The notes under the pieces: model-generated
Database searches by the model: none
The model's input: only the letters and a program-made list of their open reading frames with translations
Told to the model about the DNA's origin: nothing
Assembly (NCBI GenBank): GCA_045127535.1
Contig: JBGVQN010000045.1
Coordinates: forward strand, 78,405 to 142,404
DNA length: 64,000 nt
Reading direction: 5' to 3'
Origin: UBA2942 sp045127535
Lineage (GTDB): Bacteria > Bacillota > Clostridia > Lachnospirales > Lachnospiraceae
In this document: positions 58,208 to 64,000 of the stretch, piece after piece
How the letters are laid out: each line of letters opens with the position of its first letter
Numbering within the stretch: the stretch's first letter is position 1
Made by a program: the position numbers and the translations under genes

Positions 58208-58236
58208 TTGTAAAAGCAGGGGAAGTATGGTAAGAT
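58208..58236 (+). promoter_or_regulatory. candidate promoter of the AlaX-type gene
   Basis: TTGTAA (58208-58213), 17-bp spacer, TAAGAT (58231-58236), directly after the amylase terminator and 168 bp before the start. Confidence 0.4.
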
Positions 58237-58403
58237 AAACCCAAACCGGTCTCATACCAAAAAGCCGCCCCCATGTACATCTTTCCAAAGATGTGGATAC
58301 TGCAGTAAATGTAGGACGACACCATATCTGGAAAAGCAATAAAAAACAGAACAATCAGGCTGCAGCCCCTGAAAACCAGACTCGCAGAACAGAAAGGCAT
58401 CTC

Positions 58404-59567
58404 ATGAAAAAATTATACGAAACCCAAAGCTATTTAAAAGAAACAGATACCATAGTAACCTCCTGCACCGCCCATAAAAAGCATTATCTGGTCACTTTAC
58501 AGGAAACCATTTTCTTTCCGGAAGAAGGCGGCCAGTATGCAGATACAGGCTGGCTGGAGAAGGAAGGGCAGCGTATCAGCCTTTTAGACGGGCAGCTTCG
58601 TGACGGAGAAATTTACTACACCGTAGACCAGGCAATACCAGAGGGCACAGCAGTCCATTGCGTTCTGAATTGGGAACAGCGCTACATGCGCATGCAGCAG
58701 CATACGGGGGAGCATATTCTCACAGGAATGATTCACAGCCATTATGGCTATGACAATGTAGGCTTCCATTTAAGTGATGACGGACCAGTGACATTGGATA
58801 TGAACGGTGTATTGACCATGGAGCAGGCCATGGAGATGGAGACCCTTGCCAATCAGGCAGTTTACCAGAACCTGCCTGTAACAGACACGTATCCCACCAA
58901 AGAAGAACTTGCAGATATGACTTATAGAAGTAAAATAGAGATAGAGGGTCAGGTGCGCCTCATTACCATTGGCAGCATAGATACCTGTGCCTGCTGTGCG
59001 CCCCATGTAGCTCGTACAGGAGAAGTTGGCTTGATAAAGATCCTCACGCTCCAGAATTATAAAGGGGGAGTGCGGATCAGCATTCTTTGCGGCATGCGTG
59101 CCCTGCTTCATTACAGAGAGCAGGCATCGTTAATGAACGGACTGGCCAATATGCTTTCTACCAAACCAGAGCAGGTAGCTGCAATCGTAAACAGCCAGAA
59201 AGAAGAGATCACTGCCCTGCGGTACAAGCTTGCCTGCCAGGCAGAAAAAGTCCTTCTGCAGCAAATAGAAGCACTGCCCCAGCAGGAGCATGCCTGTCTC
59301 TTTACAGAGTCAGACACTCCCCAAAATGCAGTAAAAAACGGTTTCAACACCATGACTGCCCGCTTCCCTGGTTATGCGGCTATTTTCATAGGAGATGATG
59401 CCAGTGGCTACCGTTACAATGCCGGCAGCCGCAGCCTGGATGCCAGAGAACTGGGCAGACGGATGGGTGAAGCATTGGGTGCAAAAGGCGGCGGCAGTCA
59501 GGAAATGATACAGGGAAAAACAAATGCTTCCAAAGCAGAAATCACTGCACTTTTTCAGCAATTATAG
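58404..59567 (+). CDS. alanyl-tRNA editing protein (AlaX type, with DHHA1 domain)
   Basis: 387 residues from ATG 58404 after AGAAAGG; upstream in-frame sequence lacks a site. Freestanding homologue of the AlaRS editing domain, which deacylates Ser- or Gly-tRNA-Ala. N-terminal beta-barrel (TIFFPEEGGQYADTGWL), zinc/active-site HxxxH in RMQQHTGEHILTG (about residues 99-103), second zinc pair CACCAPHVARTGEVGL, and a C-terminal DHHA1-like domain with GYAAIFIGDD, GYRYNAGS and LGAKGGGSQEMIQGK. This long form (AlaX-L) carries both modules. Monocistronic, converging on nhaC. Confidence 0.92.
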   Translation: MKKLYETQSYLKETDTIVTSCTAHKKHYLVTLQETIFFPEEGGQYADTGWLEKEGQRISLLDGQLRDGEIYYTVDQAIPEGTAVHCVLNWEQRYMRMQQHTGEHILTGMIHSHYGYDNVGFHLSDDGPVTLDMNGVLTMEQAMEMETLANQAVYQNLPVTDTYPTKEELADMTYRSKIEIEGQVRLITIGSIDTCACCAPHVARTGEVGLIKILTLQNYKGGVRISILCGMRALLHYREQASLMNGLANMLSTKPEQVAAIVNSQKEEITALRYKLACQAEKVLLQQIEALPQQEHACLFTESDTPQNAVKNGFNTMTARFPGYAAIFIGDDASGYRYNAGSRSLDARELGRRMGEALGAKGGGSQEMIQGKTNASKAEITALFQQL

Positions 59568-59606
59568 AACATGTTGGAAACACCATCCACATAGCCAGGG
59601 TGTAGA

Positions 59607-61265
59607 CTATTGCTTTTGGGAGACCTTCCGGATTACCAGTAATGTGACTGTCATCAGGACCAATGTAATTGGTGTGGAAATCAGTGCCAGAGAGTTTTCA
59701 CAGGTGTATCCGATAATGCCGGCAATGATATATCCCACAAAAGATACGGCAGCAGCAGTCAATGCATAAGGCAGCTGAGTAGATACATGGTTTACATGGT
59801 CAGAGTGTGCGCCGGCAGATGCCATAATAGTAGTGTCCGAAATTGGAGAGCAGTGGTCGCCGCAGACTGCACCGGATAAACATGCTGCAATAGAGATGAT
59901 CAGCATTTCAGAAGTGCCGCTTCCTCCAAATACATCACATACAATTGGAATCAGGATGGCAAAAGTGCCCCAGCTGGTTCCGGTAGAGAATGCCAGAAAC
60001 AGGGCAACTGCAAAGATAATTGCCGGCAGGAACATTTTCAGGGCACCGGCAGAGCCTGCTACCAGTTCCTGTACATAGATGTTGGCCCCTAACAGGCCGG
60101 TCATGCCAGACAGAGTCCATGCCATGGTCAGGATCAGAATAGGTGCAACCATAGCCTTAAAGCCTTCTGGAATACAATCGGTAAATTCCTTAAAGGTCAT
60201 GACGCCGCGTATCATATAAAAGCAGAATGTAATGATCAGGGTGATCATACTGCCAAGTACCAGTCCTGCAGAAGCATCTGCATTGGCAAAAGCGTTGATA
60301 AAGGATTCACCGGAAAAGAAGCCTCCAGTATAGACCATACCAAATATGCAGCATACGATCAGTGTGGCTACCGGGAATACCAGATCAATGACTTTACCTT
60401 TTGGATTGACGATTTCATCATCCGCATCTCCGTAAGGACGGGCAGCAGTGGTAAACAGATCGCCTTTTTGGGCATTATCCTCATGCACCTTCATTGAACC
60501 AAAATCCAGTTGAAACAAAATGATCAATGCCACCATCAGCAGGGTAGCCAGTGCATAGAAGTTATAAGGGATGGTTTTTAAAAACATGGAAAAGCCGTTG
60601 ATGACAGAGCCTTCCGGTACAGAAGAAGTAACAGCAGCAGCCCAGCTGGATACCGGAGCTATGATGCATACCGGAGCAGCAGTGGCATCGATCAGATAGG
60701 CCAGTTTTGCGCGGGAAACCTTCTGACGGTCGGTTACCGGACGCATCACAGAACCTACGGTGAGGCAGTTAAAATAGTCATCTACGAAAATTAGTATTCC
60801 CAGAGCCATAGTTGCCAGCTGTGCCCCTACCCGGGTCTTGATATGGGTGGAAGCCCACTGTCCAAATGCAGCAGAACCACCTACTTTATTCATTAGGGCA
60901 ACCATAATGCCTAAGATCACCAGAAATACCAGAATACCTACATTCCAGCTGTCAGCCAGCTTATAAATCATACCGCCCTCTGTATGGAACAGCATGGTAT
61001 TGAGCATCAGCTCCATATTGCCATTGGCATACAGCAGTGCACCGGTTACAATACCTACAAACAGGGAGGAATACACCTCCTTGGTAATCAGTGCCAGAAC
61101 AATGGCAATACAAGGGGGAAGCAGGGCACCTGCAGTAGCATATACTGCAGGGGTATGAGTTTCAGGATCTATACTGCCTGGGGTAGACAGGGTCAGTCCC
61201 AGCAAAACAAAAAATATTGCAAGGGCAGCAATCAGAAAAATGAGACTTTTCTTTTTCTTCAACAT
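59607..61265 (-). CDS. nhaC: NhaC family Na+/H+ antiporter
   Basis: 552 residues, AGGAGGA before the ATG. About 11-12 hydrophobic segments. Family motifs include ALLPPCIAIVLALITKEVYSS near the N-terminus, ILIFVDDYFNCLTVGSVMRP (acidic pair within a helix, central to cation binding), AFSTGTSWGTFAILIPIVCD and GAVCGDHCSPISDTTIMAS near the C-terminus. It exports Na+ (or exchanges an organic cation or acid such as malate/lysine in related proteins) across the cytoplasmic membrane. It lies downstream of degV on the same strand but separated by a terminator. Confidence 0.88.
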   Translation of the reverse strand: MLKKKKSLIFLIAALAIFFVLLGLTLSTPGSIDPETHTPAVYATAGALLPPCIAIVLALITKEVYSSLFVGIVTGALLYANGNMELMLNTMLFHTEGGMIYKLADSWNVGILVFLVILGIMVALMNKVGGSAAFGQWASTHIKTRVGAQLATMALGILIFVDDYFNCLTVGSVMRPVTDRQKVSRAKLAYLIDATAAPVCIIAPVSSWAAAVTSSVPEGSVINGFSMFLKTIPYNFYALATLLMVALIILFQLDFGSMKVHEDNAQKGDLFTTAARPYGDADDEIVNPKGKVIDLVFPVATLIVCCIFGMVYTGGFFSGESFINAFANADASAGLVLGSMITLIITFCFYMIRGVMTFKEFTDCIPEGFKAMVAPILILTMAWTLSGMTGLLGANIYVQELVAGSAGALKMFLPAIIFAVALFLAFSTGTSWGTFAILIPIVCDVFGGSGTSEMLIISIAACLSGAVCGDHCSPISDTTIMASAGAHSDHVNHVSTQLPYALTAAAVSFVGYIIAGIIGYTCENSLALISTPITLVLMTVTLLVIRKVSQKQ

Positions 61266-61288
61266 AATATTCCTCCTGGATTAAACAT

Positions 61289-61319
61289 AAAAAAGGCATG
61301 GGCCACAAGGACCCATGCC
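61289..61319 (-). terminator. terminator between degV and nhaC (- strand)
   Basis: On the - strand GGCATGGG pairs with CCCATGCC (plus 61295-61302, 61312-61319) and is followed by six U residues. It ends about 12 bases before the nhaC ribosome site, so it could also attenuate read-through into nhaC. Confidence 0.75.
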
Positions 61320-61479
61320 TTTATGAACTGATAAAATCATACATCTATAGGGCAAATTCGTCAAGAGAACATAGAAAATTAGAAGAAAAATATTCAAAAT
61401 GACGGAGAACGATTGCAGAAATATGCCTGGAAATTGACTATCAAAATAGGCTACAGTACCATAAATGACTACGCTAAGC

Positions 61480-62355
61480 TTATTCACAGGCACTACTCTG
61501 GATGCGAAACGATTCCTCCCTGGCATTCACAATGACAATGCCAAGGGAATTTGGACCAATATGGGTACCAATGACAGGACCAATATTAAAAGGCTCAGTC
61601 AGTTCCAGGTCAGGATACTGTGCCAGAAGCTTGTCCCGGAAAGCAAGACAATTGGCTGGGTCATAAGCATACAGCAGGTGAACTGGGTATGCAGGATCTA
61701 AATGTACATTTTTTAACTTTTTCAGAATCGCTTTGGAACCCATGCCCAGTCCGATGCATTTATCGGTTACTTTAATCGTACCCTGTTCTGTTACCGTAAT
61801 GACCGGCTTTAAATTGGCCAGATTTCCGATCTGCGCCTGGCTCTTACTAAGGCGTCCGCCTTTGTACAAATATTCTAAGGTATCCATTACCGCATAGATG
61901 TGAATCCGGCCTTTCAGTTCCTCTAATGCAGCAACGATTTCCGGGGCTGCAGCACCATTGCTGCGCAGTTTTACCGCTTCTTCTGTCAGAATTTTCATGG
62001 CGACAGTAGCGGATAAACTGTCAATCAGATAAATTTCTGAGTAGTCAACCAGTTCTTTTGCCAGACAGGCACACTGATAAGTACCGCTTAATCCACTGGA
62101 AAGCAGAATGGCAATGACTGCATCTCCTGCCTCTTTGGCTTCTTCAAAAATGCTGCAAAGTACCTGGGGAGAAGGCTGAGAGGTTTTGGGAAAATCTGTT
62201 CCATGAATCAGCTTCTCATAAAAAAAAGACTTGTCGATTGTATCATAAGTGGTGTCTCCAAAGGTAACAGGCAGCGGCACTATGGTAATATTGGCAGCAG
62301 CAGCCTGTTTAGGAGTAAAATCTGCAGAAGTATCTGTAATAATTCGAATCGCCAT
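61480..62355 (-). CDS. DegV family fatty-acid-binding protein
   Basis: 291 residues, GGAG eight bases before the ATG. DegV fold: IRIITDTSADFTPKQAAAAN, TSQPSPQVLCSIF, AILLSSGLSGTYQCACLA, VMDTLEYLYKGGRLSKSQAQ, LANLKPVITV and IGTHIGPNSLGIV near the C-terminus. Same length as the paralogue at 32216-33091, but with only moderate similarity outside the motifs, which suggests a different lipid preference or partner. FakB-type proteins deliver exogenous fatty acids to FakA. Encoded on the - strand upstream of nhaC. Confidence 0.9.
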   Translation of the reverse strand: MAIRIITDTSADFTPKQAAAANITIVPLPVTFGDTTYDTIDKSFFYEKLIHGTDFPKTSQPSPQVLCSIFEEAKEAGDAVIAILLSSGLSGTYQCACLAKELVDYSEIYLIDSLSATVAMKILTEEAVKLRSNGAAAPEIVAALEELKGRIHIYAVMDTLEYLYKGGRLSKSQAQIGNLANLKPVITVTEQGTIKVTDKCIGLGMGSKAILKKLKNVHLDPAYPVHLLYAYDPANCLAFRDKLLAQYPDLELTEPFNIGPVIGTHIGPNSLGIVIVNAREESFRIQSSACE

Positions 62356-62523
62356 ATACTGTTCTCCAATTCAAAAAAATTAGTTACGCAAACATGCTGC
62401 GCGAAAAAATCATATGCAAAAATCCTGTCCAATATCCAAAGAGTCTAATAAGGAATTATACGGATTGTTTTTTAGATTGTCAAGGTGGAGTATCTATGCT
62501 CACAATACTTATGTTTGTTCCTT

Positions 62524-63078
62524 TCAGGGAAACAGACTGCAGCACAGATCTGACATTTCCTCAGGTGACTCCTGCATGCCGTTTTGAAACCAGTGAATCA
62601 CAACGGTAGTAAAAGCCTGTTGCATGGCAATTTTCCGATATCTGTCCATAGGAGGCAGTTTTAACAGTTCCTGTTCCGTCTTCTGGGCAGAATGGAAAAT
62701 AAAATCCGGAGGCATTTTGGCCTGGATAAATAGTTGAAACCATGCATGGTTTTCCTGGATAGCTGTAAAAACATCACTGTACCATTGTCTGGGGTTGTTT
62801 TCATATTTGGCATTGGTTGCAGATTCTACCAGAGTGTCAGAAAGAAGCTGGCCGATTTCCTGTAATACATCTTCTTTGGAAGAATAATTTCTGTAAAAAC
62901 CTGCTCTGGATATGCCGGAGCGGTTGATAATGGAGGTGATGGTAATTTTGTCAAAAGACTGCTCATTCATCAGATAAATCAGTGCGGTGCGGATGCACTC
63001 TCTGGTTAACTGATTAGACTGGGCATTGGACAGGCGCAATACCTCCTTCTTTTTCAGCTCGGTTTCCTGATTGTTCAT
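62524..63078 (-). CDS. TetR family transcriptional regulator
   Basis: 184 residues from ATG 63078, after AGAGAGG; the frame extends to 63150 into the operator region. N-terminal TetR helix-turn-helix: RECIRTALIYLMNEQSFDKI, TITSIINRSGISRAGFYRNY and SSKEDVLQEIG. The C-terminal ligand domain is not assignable. It is divergent from the CDP-alcohol phosphatidyltransferase gene, and a 35-bp near-palindrome (63159-63193) overlapping that gene's -10 is its likely operator, so it probably represses the lipid gene and perhaps itself. Confidence 0.9.
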   Translation of the reverse strand: MNNQETELKKKEVLRLSNAQSNQLTRECIRTALIYLMNEQSFDKITITSIINRSGISRAGFYRNYSSKEDVLQEIGQLLSDTLVESATNAKYENNPRQWYSDVFTAIQENHAWFQLFIQAKMPPDFIFHSAQKTEQELLKLPPMDRYRKIAMQQAFTTVVIHWFQNGMQESPEEMSDLCCSLFP

Positions 63079-63139
63079 ACGATCCTCTCTTTTGATGATA
63101 CAAAATCCCTGTGGACTGTATAGTCCGAAGGGGAGTATA

Positions 63140-63193
63140 TTGACCAGCAAAAATGTTGATGATACACTTGTATCGTCGATACGAATGTATCAT
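63140..63193 (+). promoter_or_regulatory. promoter of the phosphatidyltransferase gene overlapped by a TetR-type operator
   Basis: TTGACC (63140-63145), 17-bp spacer, TACACT (63163-63168). A 35-bp near-palindrome occupies 63159-63193: ATGATACA...TGTATCAT outer halves and GTATCG/CGATAC inner halves. It is broken symmetrically at two positions per half plus the centre base. It covers the -10 and the start of transcription, the usual site for repression. Confidence 0.78.
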
Positions 63194-63248
63194 AAAATGG
63201 GAAAGTTGTCAAATAACTTTCAGGATAAAACATGAAACAGAGGTGCCT

Positions 63249-63830
63249 ATGAAAAAAGAACTGTTCAGCATCCCAAATCTTCTGGGATATTTTCGAATAC
63301 TGATGATGCCCGTATTTTTGCTGCAGTATACCACAGCAGATACTTTTCAGGAATATGTGGCAGCTTTTCTGGTATTGGGAATTGCCCTTCTTACTGATTT
63401 TTTTGACGGTAAGATTGCCAGAAAATTCAATATGATTACAGAGTTTGGCAAAGCACTGGATCCAGTGGCGGACAAGCTGATTCAAGGGACGCTTGCATTG
63501 GCTGTCCTGTCCCATTATCCCTTCATGCGGTATTTTATGGTGCTGTTTCTTTGCAAGGAATGCTATATGGCATTTATGGGATTGTATTTAAAGAAAAAGA
63601 AGAACCAGTGGAACGGTGCAAAATGGTATGGGAAGATTTGTACTGGTGCAATAGATATGGGCATATTTGTACTGCTGTTATTCCCAGAGCTGCCTTATCA
63701 GGCTGCAAATCTCCTGATTCTGGTTATGATGGGATTTATGGTGTTTTCACTGGTAAAGTATATTCAGTTTCATATAGAACTGCTGAAAGGGGAACCATTT
63801 CCAAAAAAAGAGGAGGTCTCCGGTTTTTGA
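63249..63830 (+). CDS. CDP-alcohol phosphatidyltransferase (PgsA-like)
   Basis: 193 residues from ATG 63249, with GAGG six bases upstream; the open frame to 63153 runs through the operator and is not used. Integral membrane enzyme with about five to six helices. Signature TDFFDGKIARKFNMITEFGK followed by ALDPVADK (about residues 55-82) matches DxxDGxxARx8GxxxDxxxD, the metal and CDP-binding site. It transfers a phosphatidyl group from CDP-diacylglycerol to an alcohol such as glycerol 3-phosphate. Regulation by an adjacent TetR is unusual for a housekeeping PgsA, so this may be a dispensable paralogue with another acceptor. Confidence 0.88.
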   Translation: MKKELFSIPNLLGYFRILMMPVFLLQYTTADTFQEYVAAFLVLGIALLTDFFDGKIARKFNMITEFGKALDPVADKLIQGTLALAVLSHYPFMRYFMVLFLCKECYMAFMGLYLKKKKNQWNGAKWYGKICTGAIDMGIFVLLLFPELPYQAANLLILVMMGFMVFSLVKYIQFHIELLKGEPFPKKEEVSGF

Positions 63831-63910
63831 TGCTGGTGATCCCGAAAAAGGAAAAACAGCCAGCAGTGGAGACCAAGAAATATATTGCTATTGAAGGATA
63901 ATGTTTGAAA

Positions 63911-63960
63911 GGGAGCTGTTAGTGGCATGAAGAATGCTGGTAACAGCTTCCTATTTTTTT
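63911..63960 (+). terminator. intrinsic terminator after the phosphatidyltransferase gene
   Basis: GGGAGCTGTTA (63911-63921) pairs with TAACAGCTTCC (63941-63951) and is followed by TATTTTTTT. Nothing recognisable lies between it and the window edge. Confidence 0.85.
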
Positions 63961-64000
63961 AGGGAACCGGAAAATACAAGATGGAGGGAAGGAAAAATAA

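Noticed and set aside
59607..61265. Tellurite/arginine-ornithine antiporter identity for the NhaC-family protein
   Set aside because: Substrate cannot be separated by motifs; the broader NhaC family call is all the sequence supports.

Overview
The window looks like a chromosome segment from a gut-type Clostridia, most likely Lachnospiraceae. The inference rests on low-to-moderate GC, strong AGGAGG ribosome sites with frequent GTG/TTG starts, indolepyruvate ferredoxin oxidoreductase, a two-module acyl-CoA dehydratase activase, an ISLre2-type transposase, a very large secreted amylase with a TGD-type wall anchor, and many family matches to that group. No phage, plasmid or CRISPR locus is visible. 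The genus cannot be fixed from the sequence alone.

Layout. 1-1514 (-): the 5' part of a dehydratase activase that runs off the left edge. 2266-4989: a MurE-type ligase, a small hypothetical and a DUF975 membrane protein. 5660-11886: a Na+/solute symporter, iorA, iorB and an AMP-forming acyl-CoA ligase, which suggests a 2-oxoacid/aryl-acid module. 12300-16774: tarI, tarJ, an rpe-type epimerase and a TagF-type polymerase, a teichoic-acid-like polyol-phosphate polymer cassette. 17118-20969: an AAA/DUF4143 ATPase with repeated upstream palindromes, a SWIM protein and YggS. 21115-21447: three tRNA genes. 21801-24435: a Nudix hydrolase, a TGD-anchored surface protein and an AIM24-family protein. 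24715-27321: a two-component system with lesions in both partners. 27503-28954: pyrB-pyrI. 29332-34431: MetY-type sulfhydrylase, NlpC/P60 lipoprotein, DegV, Cof-type HAD and DUF3783. 34637-38935: carA-carB behind an attenuator-like leader. 39029-40829: an ISLre2 insertion. 41059-44041: GT8 glycosyltransferase, two acyltransferases and MarR. 44217-45974: lrgA-lrgB-gntR. 46030-48864: nitroreductase, rRNA/tRNA methyltransferase and DUF362. 48975-52675: a heterodimeric ABC exporter. 52930-58116: a 1,728-residue secreted GH13 enzyme. 58404-63830: AlaX-type editing enzyme, NhaC, DegV, TetR and a CDP-alcohol phosphatidyltransferase.

The most unusual content is a family of five interspersed elements (1737-1973, 5080-5369, 9977-10219, 19877-20218, 47539-47762), all in the same orientation and all intergenic. 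Each is a very long hairpin. A conserved asymmetric core (5' strand CTTGAAAACGCCGGT...CTTAG, 3' strand CTTAG..CCGCTGCGTTTTC..GAAGCGAGAGC) sits between an inner stem and long outer arms. The arm sequences differ between copies yet remain self-complementary. Paired changes between copies and an excess of G.U over A.C imperfections on the + strand suggest selection on an RNA fold. I cannot assign them to a named family from memory.

Other points of interest are the damaged two-component system (one nonsense codon and two single-base deletions), 38-bp palindromic repeats in front of the DUF4143 ATPase, well-defined operators for the TetR and GntR genes, a MurE paralogue with a changed amino-acid-recognition motif, and remnants of a lipoprotein gene and a transporter gene. 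All calls come from reading motifs by eye; no database search was run.
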